From: Bromus sterilis
Taxonomy: Eukaryota > Streptophyta > Magnoliopsida > Poales > Poaceae
Assembly: GCA_950022295.1 (NCBI GenBank)
Contig: OX465601.1
Span: 177,633,501 to 177,697,500 of the forward strand
Direction of reading: 5' to 3'
DNA length: 64,000 bases
The position numbers and the translations under genes were made by a program. The first letter of the stretch is position 1, and each line of letters opens with the position of its first letter. The notes beneath the pieces were generated by a model. The model searched no databases. It was not told where the DNA came from and saw nothing but the letters and a program-made list of their open reading frames with translations. Below are positions 30,024 to 40,743 of this stretch, piece after piece.

Positions 30024-33000
30024 TCAATAAGAAAGGTCATCTTGTAGATCAAGCGTTTCATGGTCGACTTCACGGATGGGGTCCTTGAAGCAACGCCTGA
30101 GTTGTGACACATGGAATACATCATGTACTCGGGAAAGGTGCGGGGGTAGTTCAAGTTGGTAGGCAACTTCTCCACGTTTAGCAAGAATGCGGAAAGGTCT
30201 GATGTAACGTGGGGCCAATTTGCCTTTGATACCGAATCTTTGGGTTCCCTTCAGAGGAGTAACCCGGAGGTAAGCCTTCTCATCCAGATTGTAGCTCTCT
30301 TGCCTATGATGACGATCATAGTAGCTTTTCTGACGAGACTGGGCCGCTTTCAATTGATCACGAACAATGCAAACTTGCTCTTCTGCTTCCTTGATCATAT
30401 CCGGTCCAAAGAATTTTCTTTCACCGGTTTCTGACCAGTTTAAAGGTGTTCGACATCGTCGTCCATATAGGAGTTCAAAAGGAGCCATGTTCAGACTAGA
30501 TTGAAAACTACTGTTATAAGAAAATTCGGCAAATGGAATAGACTTCTCCCAATTCTTTCCAAATGATATAACACAAGCTCTGAGCATGTCTTCCAAAATT
30601 TGGTTAACCCTTTCGACTTGACCACTAGACTGAGGATGGAAAGCTGTACTAAAGGAGAGATGAGTTCCCATAGCACGTTGGAAGCTTCCCCAAAATCTAG
30701 ATGTGAAAAGGCTACCACGATCAGAATTGATTTCCAAAGGAACACCGTGAAGAGACACAATTCTAGAGATGTACAAGTCCGCCAACTGGCTAGCAGTTAT
30801 AGACTCGCGAACCGGAAGGAAGTGAGAAACTTTGGAAAGCCTGTCTATGACAACGAAGATGGCATCGTTTCCTTTCTGGGTTTTTGGAAAGCCGGTGATG
30901 AAGTCCATACCGACTTTGTCCCATTTCCACTCTGGAATAGGCAAAGGTTGAAGAGTGCCAGCAGGTCTTTGATGTTCGGCCTTAATGCGACGACAAACAT
31001 CACATTCGGCAATGAACTTAGCAATTTCTCTCTTCATCCTGGTCCACCAAAATCTCTGGCGTAGGTCTCGGTACATCTTTGTGCTACCAGGATGAATTGA
31101 GAGGGGAGTGTAATGAGCTTCTTTGAGGATTAGCCTCCTAAGATTGTGTTTTCGTGGTACAACCAATCGAGTGCCAAAGAAAACAACACCTTGATCGTTT
31201 ATGGAGAAACATTTAGCAACTCCGCTAGCAATGTTCTTCTTGATCTCTCGAATACCACTATCACGTTTCTGGGCGGCTATGATTTTATCCTCAAGGTTTG
31301 GTTTCGCCACCAAGGTAGAAAGATAGCCATGAGGAACAATCTCAAGATTGAGCTTGCAAAATTCCTCATGAAGAAGTGGTTGATACTGTTGTAACATGAG
31401 GTTGTTACAATACGACTTACGACTTAGTGCATCAGCCATGACATTGGCTTTGCCTGGGGTGTAAGAAATTCCTAAGTCATAATCTTTTATCAACTCAATC
31501 CAGCGTCTTTGCCTGAGGTTAAGATCTGGCTGGGTGAAAATATATTTGAGGCTTTGGTGGTCGGAATAGATCTCACAACGATTACCAAGGAGGTAATGTC
31601 GCCAAGTTTTTAGGGCATGAACTACGGCAGCGAGTTCAAGGTCATGGGTAGGATAGTTCTCTTCATGTGGCCGCAACTGGCGTGAAGCATAAGCTACCAC
31701 ATGTCGATCTTGCAGAAGTATGCATCCTAACCCTTGCCGTGATGCGTCACAATAGATTTCGAAATCCTTTTTGGTGTCTGGAGGTGCAAGTACGGGTGCA
31801 GAAGTCAATCTTCTTTCTAGCTCTTGAAAGCTTTCCTCGCACTTGGGAGTCCATAGGAATTTCTTATCTTTCTTGAGGAGTTCAGTAAGAGGCTTTGCAA
31901 CTTTAGAGAAGTTCTCGACGAAGCGACGGCAATAGCTGGCTAGGCCAAGAAAACTCCTAACTTGCTTAACCGATTCAGGAGGAGTCCAGTCAAGGACGGC
32001 TTGAACTCTCTCGGGATTCACAGCAATGCCTTTTGCAGAAATCACGTGGCCTAAGTAGGTCACTTCTGGTAGCCAAAATTCACAGTTGGAGAATTTAGCA
32101 TACAGGCGATGCTCTCTAAGTTTCATCAATACCAGCCTTAGGTGTTCGGCATGTTCTTCTTCGTTCTTCGAGTATATAAGGATGTCATCGAGGTAAACCA
32201 CGACGAACTGGTCCAAATACTCCATGAAGATCGAGTTCATCATGCGTGAGAAAGTGGCGGGGGCATTGGTTAAACCAAAGGACATGACGGTGAACTCGTA
32301 AAGACCATAACGAGTAGTAAAAGCCGTTTTGGGAATGTCCTCGTTTCGGATTTTGATTTTATGATAACCTAATCTCAAATCCATCTTTGAGAAGACAGAG
32401 GATCCTGCAAGTTGATCATAAAGATCATTGATCCTGGGCAGTGGGTACTTGTTCTTTATCGTCGCTAAATTTAGCGGGCGATAGTCTACGCACATCCTTT
32501 CTGTTCCATCTTTCTTCTTTACGAACAGAACGGGGCAACCCCATGGCGATGAGCTAGGGCGGATGAAGCCTTTTTCCAACAAAGCCTCCAGTTGGGTTTT
32601 AAGCTCAGCTAACTCACGTGGGGCCATTTTGTAAGGGCGTCTGGAAATGGGTGCGGTTCCTGGGGCAAGATCCACTATGAACTCTACACATCTGTCGGGT
32701 GGCATGCCCGGAAGCTCTTCAGGAAAGACATCTGGGAAGACACGAACCACCGGAACATCTTCAAGGTCGGGAAGGGGAAGCACATTCAAAGAATGCACCT
32801 GGGTTCTTGTTCTTGGTGAGGAGTAAACTATTGTCTGGCCTGAAGGGTGTGTAAGTCTAACTGACTTGGATTTACAATCAAGAAAAGCATGCTGTCTTGA
32901 TAACCAATCCATACCAAGGATGACATCAATGTCTGAAGACTTGAGGGCTATGAGTGAAGCAAGGAATACTAAACCCTCAATTGCAATTTGATTACCATGG

Positions 33001-34262
33001 CTTACTCTATTAGTTTGCCATTTTGAACCAGGAGTTTGAATGATCATAGGGGTGAACATTTCTTCAAAGGATACATCATGTCGAAGTGCATAACTTTCCG
33101 ACATGAATGAGTGAGAAGCTCCTGGATCGAAAAGAACAGAAGTGGGAACAAAATTGACTGAGAGTGTGCCAAGAATGACGTCAGAAGTACCATCAGTTTC
33201 CTCAGCTGAGATTTGGTTCACACGTCCAAGATTTTCTGAGGTGGATGGATTAGCGATGGGAACCTTTGGAGGTGGTTTGGCACGTACAGTGGGTTTTCCT
33301 TTGACATGGGGTGGAGCATTTTGGTTGACGGGGCACTCACGAGAGTAGTGACCAGGCTGGCCACATCTGAAACAGGCTCCAAAGATAGTGCGGGGAGCTG
33401 GGTTGCTTGGTGGAGCTGGTGGACGAGGCGGCACAAGTGATGGCCTCGGTGGGTTGTTTTGGTGGATCAAACTGTTAGGAATCCAGATCATACGCTTCTG
33501 AGGGCGTGAACTGGAAGAAGGGGCAAGCTCAAGAGCATGCTTGCGGGACTTCTCGAAAACTTCATTGCCATGCTCAGCTCTGAAGGATCTGTTGACTAAA
33601 TCCTCAAAGGTGGCAAATTCGATGAGGTTGAGATCATGACGGAGGATGGGGCTAAGTCCCTTGCGGAACCTTGCCTGTTTTCTGGCATCGGTGGTGATCT
33701 CATCTTGGGCATACCGAGAAAGACGGTTGAATTCCCTCACATACTCATGAATGGACATCTCTCCTTGATTCAGATTGCAGAACTCTTCCTTCTTGCGCTC
33801 CATCAACTCATCCAGAATGTGGTACCCTCGAAAGGCAACACAGAACTCTTGCCAAGTCACTATGTGACCATCTGGCTGCATTGCAACATAGTTCTCCCAC
33901 CACTGAAGAGCAGCACCTTCCAAGAAGTATACCGCGAAAACAGCTCGGTCATCGGGAGCAACATGTGCAGTTTCAAGCTTACGCTTGATGGAACGGAGCC
34001 AATCATCAGCTTCAAGGGGCTCAGAAGAACATCGGAATACCCGTGGCTTGAGGAGGATGAAGTCCTGAATGCTGACCACCACATTACGATGGTGGGCGGT
34101 ATTCTGCTCGATGAGCTCCAGAAGGCGTGTGTGATCACGTCTATTCCGCTCAGCTTCCATCATGATTTCCGCTGCGGAAGGCGGGTTTGGAGGTACATCA
34201 TCATTTCGATTCCGATCACGGTCTCGATTCCGAAGAACAGCACTACGAGTTCCACCTGACAT
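30024..34262 (-). CDS. gag-pol: E5 Gag-Pol polyprotein (1412 codons)
   Basis: Retrotransposon polyprotein, ATG at 34262. Domains in order with approximate residues: Gag capsid-like region 60-240 (DWLRSIKRKLE, FLEGAALQWWENYV, MSIHEYVREFNRLSRYA); CCHC zinc knuckle 297-310 (CFRCGQPGHYSREC); aspartic protease near 379 (LFDPGASHSF) with ILGMDWL at 448-454; reverse transcriptase 530-760 with YLDD at 690-693; Gypsy RNase H about 834-945 (EIYCDASRQG); integrase with zinc-binding His/His/Cys/Cys (1050-1090, ending CDVC) and catalytic Asp 1120, Asp 1181 and Glu 1217; then the C-terminal linker LPPHLSRVHDVFHVSQLRR. Oddities: the protease triplet is D-P-G, not the usual D-S-G; YHK replaces YHQ in the reverse transcriptase; the chromodomain is lost to TGA at 30024. 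Otherwise open, as expected of a young copy. Confidence 0.95.
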   Translation of the reverse strand: MSGGTRSAVLRNRDRDRNRNDDVPPNPPSAAEIMMEAERNRRDHTRLLELIEQNTAHHRNVVVSIQDFILLKPRVFRCSSEPLEADDWLRSIKRKLETAHVAPDDRAVFAVYFLEGAALQWWENYVAMQPDGHIVTWQEFCVAFRGYHILDELMERKKEEFCNLNQGEMSIHEYVREFNRLSRYAQDEITTDARKQARFRKGLSPILRHDLNLIEFATFEDLVNRSFRAEHGNEVFEKSRKHALELAPSSSSRPQKRMIWIPNSLIHQNNPPRPSLVPPRPPAPPSNPAPRTIFGACFRCGQPGHYSRECPVNQNAPPHVKGKPTVRAKPPPKVPIANPSTSENLGRVNQISAEETDGTSDVILGTLSVNFVPTSVLFDPGASHSFMSESYALRHDVSFEEMFTPMIIQTPGSKWQTNRVSHGNQIAIEGLVFLASLIALKSSDIDVILGMDWLSRQHAFLDCKSKSVRLTHPSGQTIVYSSPRTRTQVHSLNVLPLPDLEDVPVVRVFPDVFPEELPGMPPDRCVEFIVDLAPGTAPISRRPYKMAPRELAELKTQLEALLEKGFIRPSSSPWGCPVLFVKKKDGTERMCVDYRPLNLATIKNKYPLPRINDLYDQLAGSSVFSKMDLRLGYHKIKIRNEDIPKTAFTTRYGLYEFTVMSFGLTNAPATFSRMMNSIFMEYLDQFVVVYLDDILIYSKNEEEHAEHLRLVLMKLREHRLYAKFSNCEFWLPEVTYLGHVISAKGIAVNPERVQAVLDWTPPESVKQVRSFLGLASYCRRFVENFSKVAKPLTELLKKDKKFLWTPKCEESFQELERRLTSAPVLAPPDTKKDFEIYCDASRQGLGCILLQDRHVVAYASRQLRPHEENYPTHDLELAAVVHALKTWRHYLLGNRCEIYSDHQSLKYIFTQPDLNLRQRRWIELIKDYDLGISYTPGKANVMADALSRKSYCNNLMLQQYQPLLHEEFCKLNLEIVPHGYLSTLVAKPNLEDKIIAAQKRDSGIREIKKNIASGVAKCFSINDQGVVFFGTRLVVPRKHNLRRLILKEAHYTPLSIHPGSTKMYRDLRQRFWWTRMKREIAKFIAECDVCRRIKAEHQRPAGTLQPLPIPEWKWDKVGMDFITGFPKTQKGNDAIFVVIDRLSKVSHFLPVRESITASQLADLYISRIVSLHGVPLEINSDRGSLFTSRFWGSFQRAMGTHLSFSTAFHPQSSGQVERVNQILEDMLRACVISFGKNWEKSIPFAEFSYNSSFQSSLNMAPFELLYGRRCRTPLNWSETGERKFFGPDMIKEAEEQVCIVRDQLKAAQSRQKSYYDRHHRQESYNLDEKAYLRVTPLKGTQRFGIKGKLAPRYIRPFRILAKRGEVAYQLELPPHLSRVHDVFHVSQLRRCFKDPIREVDHETLDLQDDLSY

Positions 34263-34719
34263 CCTGTGTGATAAAAATCAACAATCAGAACAGGTTGTAC
34301 GATGGAGGCAAGGATAAAGGGATATGATTTCAGAAGGAGAAGACTATAATGCAAAGGCAATGATTCAAAGAAACATGGAACAAATCCGGCAGCATAACAG
34401 CCATACCGGGATGGAAAATGAAACAACCTCGAAGAAATTGGACAGAACTTCTTCAAGGAACTCAAAACACGGAGACTCTGGACAACCACAACAATCCTAC
34501 TGCTATAAGGAGGCAATCAACGAGATGTTCTAATCAGACAGAGGTGAGCCTAGTCCTATCTTCCTGTAGAATAAGATGAGGGTGACTCAGAACTCAGATT
34601 GATGAGGGTAAGGAGAAAAAGAAGCCTTACGTTGTTCCCTTATATACCCATAGTAACTATATAACTATAGAGTGCTAGACTCGACTTCGGCCAAGGCTGA
34701 TAATCCTACAGTCAGTCCT
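34263..34719 (-). other. E5 untranslated leader between PBS and gag
   Basis: About 460 nt with no gene. It carries the shared leader motif (34692 to 34675, GGCCGAAGTCGAGTCTAG on the minus strand). It ends with ATTTTTATCACACAG directly before G-ATG, which looks like a 3' splice site. Confidence 0.6.
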
Positions 34720-34731
34720 GCTCTGATACCA
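34720..34731 (-). other. E5 primer-binding site, initiator-Met tRNA type
   Basis: The plus strand GCTCTGATACCA is TGGTATCAGAGC on the element strand, 4 nt from the 5' LTR. Confidence 0.92.
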
Positions 34732-34735
34732 AGTC

Positions 34736-37700
34736 TGTCGGGACCCGGGATTAGCGTATGCAAGCCTCGCTACAACACAATCATATGGAGAGCCGAGAAC
34801 CGTACCCACTTGTCTAAGCAGACAAGGCCAAGCACAGAACGTTCTCGGAAAGCATCGAACGTGAGGGGCATCCCATCCAGGCCGGATGATCAACTGAAAT
34901 GGGTCCTCATCGTCCGCACACAAGTCTAATGATATGGGTGATGAACTCCCATACTCATAGACAAGTCGCCTCAACCATACTATCGATTGTATTATAACCC
35001 TTACATAGACTTACTCCAGCCCGATCACTTAGTCGGGGTATAGGGCGGGCTCGATCATACATCAAAGTGTGCACGAGACAGAGTCTCGAACAATCGCATC
35101 GCGATGCCCCAAGCTGCGCACATCTAAGGGCCACTTGGTGTATAAAAGACCGCCAGCCAGATCACAACTAAGGTCTCGAAAACCAATACAAAGACATGCA
35201 TGTTATAAACATACACGCAGCACACATGCCTTGTATGAACAGTAGGTATCATTGCAATTCTCTACAAAGTATACATCTTTATTAATAGCTCTTACAGAGT
35301 GCACACAGAGATCACAAGCATGTGATCCAACATTACAACAGACAAGCGGAAGCAAGTAGGTCTGAGTACAGACAAGTTTAACAAATGGCTTAGAGAAGCC
35401 TTATCTAAAAACAAGCCCTCCACGAGGGAACCAGTCGTCTGACTGGGACTACAGTAGCTTGGTCTTGGTCTGAGTCTTCATTCTTCGAGCTTCGGGTATA
35501 AGCCACCATCGGGGTCGGTGGGTTCATCTAAAACATAGATTAAGCAAACGTGAGTACAAAATCGTACTCAGCAAGACTTACATAGGAGCTATACTACTCA
35601 TGCATATGTATCAAGGTAAAGGGAGTTGGGGTTTCACTTGCAGAAGTGCCAGCTTTGACTTGGCTAATCCTGAACTACGAGTACCAGACTTGAGGTAAGA
35701 AGCGTACACGAGTCCACTACATCTCTTCAACCAATTACACCACTATGGTTACTTCCTCGACTTCCCCACGAGAAGCACACCATAGCACTCACACTTATCT
35801 TGCGAGTTTTAGAAGTATCCAGTTCAAGTTGTCTAATAATCGAGCACAGCTCTCCAAGTAGTCCCTTACCGCGGACGCGGCTATTCGAATAGTTTTGTTA
35901 ACCCTGCAGGGGTGTACTTCTACACACATGAAACTATCAGTTACCGCCTTTGTACTCGACACCGTTCAAGAGGTGCCGGCGAGGATAATTCCCACAACTT
36001 TTACCTCACAGCCAACTCAAATTCAATGGAGACGCTTATCTGGGCTGGAATCCACATCGTGAACCCGGCCGGTTTACCGATGTGGTCCCAGAAGATGTGT
36101 GCAAGGTCCCAAGCCGGTCTGAATAGCCGTTCTTCCACTTCGCAGACCGTGCCACAGACCTACCAGAACTCCGAACTAATGCGACTCATTGAACTGAGAA
36201 GGGGTGAGTTAGTAGGTTGAGCGGGGGTCCATGTGCCCAACATGTGGTAGTACTCTTCGTCTTGGATCACCACACAAGAACTCGGGCTTAGGGCGGTGTT
36301 CAACAAGACAACCCACTGTGTACTCCTACACAGCCTCTCATCGTTCACCTTGTATTAGGGTAGATTCACCAACACGTTTCACTTTCATCAACACCATGTT
36401 TAACATCATCCCGACTCACATCAAGCAACCTCATTGTACCACTAAGCATGCAATAAGAAGTAACAGTTGCAGGGGCCACATGATATCAACCAACTCCTAC
36501 ATCTGCTAGGATTGTGGTTTGCTTACTACTGTGACAAGATGATAGGTCATGCAAAGGATATGGGTTCAACTATGCGGTAGAAACGTTATCATGGTGATCA
36601 TCCTAAACAATGCATAAGCGAGACATGAGAGGGAAGTGGGATTTTATAGACATGATCAATAGGGGTTTGCTTGCCTTGCTGACGAGGTTTCGATAACGGT
36701 GTCTTCAACGAAGGGGGAAGCCTCCTGCTCCGGTTCCACCTCTACTCGACAAACAACAAACAAGGAAGCAATATAAATACAATGCACAAACACATGGTTG
36801 AAGGTTGAAACTTGATGTATATGTTTTCTGATGTGTTTGGGCAATTCCGTTTAAATGGAGTATATTGCAATTGAATTGCAAATTCAAACTCCAATTTGAA
36901 TTCAAACTTAGTCAAGTTATGTGTGACATTGTTTGATCATTTTGAACCTTCTTCAAATGTGTATGATATGCCTCTGATGTGTGGTTGAAATGTAGCATAA
37001 TTCCATGGTCCAAGTTGCAAAAGCATTTGACTTGAATTTGAATTAATTTCAAATAAACCAAATGACATATGTTACTGGTCCCATTTTAAAATCAACTCCA
37101 ACGTAGTTGAAAGTTTCATATTTGGAAAGATAATTTTCTCCTGATCATTTTTCATATATTATTTGTCCAATTTGGAGTTAATATGAATTTTCTATGAATT
37201 TCCAAAGTTTGGGGTATTTTCTGGAATTTTTGGAATTTTCTGTGGTTATTTTAATTCTTTTTGATTTATTGCGTCAGCAGGGGGGCTGACCAGTCAAACT
37301 GACTAGGGGACCCCACCTGTCAGCCACAGTGGGGGTTAACCCCCTGTTTAAAATTAACCCAAGGGGTTAATTAGGGCAGGGCCCCACCTGTCAGTGAGTG
37401 CTTAGGGCTGGATTAGCTTAAGTTTAGGGGCTCTAATGGCGGGGTCGACGCCGGCGACTGGGAGCTCGCCGGAACTTCACCGGAATCGGCTCGGGGGCTC
37501 GGTGAGTGGAACGGAGGGCACGGTTGTGTTCCTGGAGGCCGTCCGCGTCGAGTGGTGGCACCAGGGGGTCACGGGGAGGTCGGGAGCGACGACGGCGACG
37601 TCCTTGGCGGCGACAGAACCACGGCGAGCTTGGGCGTGGGGGTTGTGGTGCATGGATTGGGCCAAAACATGTCGCGTTCGAAAGCGGACGAGGCCAGGGT

Positions 37701-38801
37701 CCAAAAGCGTGCACTTGGGCAACGCCAGGGGCACCAGAGCTTGCGTTGCGTCGACCATGGCGACGGCAGAGTTCTGCTCTCATGGTGGAAGTGGCTAGAG
37801 GAGGAGCGGGAAGCTGCGAGGCGAGGGGAAATGCTCACCAGAAGGTGGTGAACGCGATGGCACCGGCGGTGGAGACGGGGAGGCAACGATGGCGACGAAT
37901 TTGGCGGTGGTCTTCTCGGCGGCCGGCGAGAACTCGATGAAGAATCCAGCGACTCGGGGTCGAATTGGCTCACGATCTTCCGCACGGTGATGAAGACGAA
38001 GGCGGCGAGGAGGAAGGACAGCTTGGTGCTGCCTGGAGCTGATGATGGCCACGTGTTCTTCACGGCATGGCGACGGCGGCGCTCGGTTCGTCGTCGGGCT
38101 CGTCGCAGGAGTGAGAGGGAGAGGCTCTGGAGGGGGGGAATGGAGGCGTGGCAATCGTGTGCGTCTCCAGGGGCACGTAGAAGGACCGGGGAGGGCAGGT
38201 GGAGGCTGGGAGGACGACGCCGTGCCCGGCTGTCTCGGTGGCATTCCACCGAGCAGCTTGGAGGCGCGGGGAGGAAGACGACAGGGGAGGGGTCCAGGTG
38301 GGCTGGGCCGTCCAGGGGAGTTGGGCCTCGCCTGGTGCGAGAGGTAATTCCCTTTTCTTAAATCTTTTCTATTTTCTTTTCTGTAATATGTTGGCCATGC
38401 TAAATTAAATAGCTAGGCATTTTTAAAAATGCTGAAACTTTTTATATGGCCTCATATTATAATAGAGTAGCCACTTATAAAGTTTGGCACTTTTAAAAAA
38501 ATCAAAACATTTGAACTTTAATTCAAATGGGGGTTTAAATTTAATTCTATGCTCCTGTTTGAAAATTTGAAAAATATATGAGCATGGGGTGGGTCCTACA
38601 TCACTTGATATGTGATCACACTCATTTATAAGACTTTTCAAAAATGCAAAAGGAATTTTTGGAATTTTTTTTTATCTGGCCTTTTGAATTAATTCATCTG
38701 GGGGGTGTTCTCTCTCCCATTTTGATTTCTTTTGAATTTTTTTTATCATGATGCAAAGGGTCTTGCTAATCCTAGCACATACCTAACTTGGGGTTGTGAC
38801 A
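34736..38801 (-). repeat. E5 5' LTR (4066 bp)
   Basis: Higher-coordinate LTR copy, ending at 38801 with TGTCACAACC on the minus strand, followed by the right target duplicate. It contains the GC-rich block at about 37415-38345 and LTR frame 37569-38249. Confidence 0.94.
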
Positions 38802-38806
38802 GATTT
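38802..38806. repeat. E5 target-site duplication, right (GATTT)
   Basis: Exact copy of 25756-25760; the E4 coding frame resumes (D-F-E-I-Y across the junction). Confidence 0.92.
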
Positions 38807-40743
38807 CGAGATCTATGGTGATGCTTCACGGCAAGGGTTATGATGCATACTTATGCAAGATAGACATGTGGTAGCTTATGCTTCACGCCAGTTGCGGCCA
38901 CATGAAGAGAACTATCCTACCCATGATCTTGAACTCGCTGCCGTAGTTCATGCCCTGACAACTTGGCGACATTACCTCCTTGGTAATCGTTGTGAGATCT
39001 ATTCCGACCACCAAAGCCTCAAATACATTTTCACCCAGCCAGATCTTAATCTCAGGCAGAGACGCTGGATAGAGTTGATAAAAGATTATGACTTAGGAAT
39101 TTCTTACACCCCAGGCAAAGCCAATGTCATGGCTGATTCACTAAGTCGTAAGTCGCACTGTAACAACCTGATGTTACAGCAGTATCAACCACTTCTTCAT
39201 GAGGAATTTCGAAAGCTTAATCTCGAGATTGTTCCTCGTGGATCTCTTTTCAACTTGGTGGCGAACCAACCCTTGAGGATCAAATCATAGTTGCCCAAAG
39301 GCGTGCACACGGTGTTCGCCGGATCAAGGAGAACATTGCTAGCGGAGTTGCTAAATGTTTCTCCACAGATAGAAAAGGAACGGTATTCTTTGAAAATCGT
39401 TTGGTAGTACCTAAGAATAGGGAACTAAGGCAACTCATCCTCAAAGAATCCCATGACACACCCCTCTAGATACATCCCGGTAGCACAAAAATGTACCGAG
39501 ATCTACGCCAGAGATTTTGGTGGACTAGGATGAAGAGAGACATTGCTCGATTTGTTGCCGAATGTGATGTTTGTCGTCGCATTAAGGGAGAACACCAAAG
39601 ACCTGCTGGCACACTTCAACCTTTGACTATTCTCGAGTGGAAATGGGACAAAGTCGGTATGAACTTCATCACCGGCTTTCCAAAAACCCAGAAAGGAAAT
39701 GATGCCATCTTCGTGGTCATTGATAGACTTTCTAAAGTTGCTCACTTCCTTCCCGTTCGCGATTCTATAACTGCTAGCCAGTTAGCGGACTTGTATGTCT
39801 CTAGAATTGTGTCTCTTCACGGTGTTCCTTTGGAAATAAATTCTGATCGAGGTAGCCTTTTCACCTCTAGATTTTGGGGAAGCTTTCAGAATGCTATGGG
39901 AACTCATCTCTCCTTTAGTACAGCTTTCCATCCTCAGTCTAGCGGTCAAGTCGAAAGGGTTAACCAAATTCTTCAATACATGCTCAGAGCTTGTGTTATC
40001 TCATTCGGAAAGAATTGGGAGAAGTCTCTTCCATTTGCCGAATTTGCTTATAACAATAGTTTCCAATCTAGTCTGAACATGACTCCTTTTGAATTCCCCT
40101 ATGGCCGACGATGTCGGAGACCCCTAATCTGGTCAGAAACCGGGTGAAAGACAACTCTTTGGACCGGATATGATCAAGGAATCAGAAGAGCAAGTTCGCA
40201 TTGTTCGTGATCAATTGAAAGCCGCCCAGTCTCGTCAGAAAAGCTATTATGATCGTCATCATAGGCAAGAAAGCTACAATCTGGATGAGAAGGCTTACCT
40301 CCGGGTTACTCCTCTCAAGGGAACCCAAATATTTGGTATCAAAGGCAAGTTGGCCCCACGTTACATCAGACCTTTCCGCATTCTTGCTAAACATGGAGAA
40401 GTTGCCTACCAACTTGAACTACCCTCGCACCTTTCCTGAGTACATGATGTATTCCATGTGTCACAACTCAGGCGTTGCTTCAAGGACCCCATCCGCGAGG
40501 TCGGCCATGAAACGCTTGATCTCCAAGATGACCTTTCTTATCGAGACTACCCTGTTCGTATTCTTGATTCCGCAGAGCGTGTCACTCGTCGTCAGAAGAT
40601 CAAGTTCCTCAAAGTGCAATGGTCTCATCACTCCGAGAAAGAAGCAACCTGGGAAAGAGAAGACCGCCTCCGTGCCGAGTACCCCACCTTCCTCCCGACG
40701 ACTTCTGAATCTCGGGACGAGATTATTTTGAGTGGGGGCGAGT
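38807..40743 (+). pseudogene. pol: E4 RNase H, integrase and chromodomain (second pol segment)
   Basis: Continues the E4 polyprotein after E5. RNase H: EIYGDASRQGL, stop TGA at 38841-38843, then RHVVAYASRQLRPHEENYP through KANVMADSLSRKS. A one-base loss near 39263 shifts frame, and TAG lies at 39467-39469. Integrase (39491-40147) keeps CDVC, GMNFITGF (Asn where catalytic Asp is expected), INSDRGSLF and GQVERVN. An extra base near 40144 ends that frame; 40170-40439 continues and ends in TGA inside LSRVHD. The last frame, 40458-40730, holds the chromodomain (KIKFLKVQWSHHSEKEATWE), intact, and reads on into the LTR. Multiply inactivated. Confidence 0.88.

Larger units (their letters stand above)
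25761..38801 (-). mobile_element. E5: complete chromovirus-type Gypsy element, antiparallel inside E4
   Basis: A 13.0-kb element with 3' LTR 25761-29824, internal 29825-34735 and 5' LTR 34736-38801 (minus-strand order reversed), flanked by GATTT on both sides. LTR tips are TGTCACAACC and GGGTCCCGACA. The PBS on the minus strand is TGGTATCAGAGC (34731 to 34720). It encodes a single gag-pol frame of 1412 codons. LTR copies look about 98-99 percent identical by eye, with differences concentrated near the outer tip and scattered SNPs elsewhere. It is the youngest datable insertion in the E6 > E2 > E4 > E5 stack. It is related to E4 (pol proteins about 95 percent alike by eye) but its LTR belongs to a diverged subfamily. 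Confidence 0.95.
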
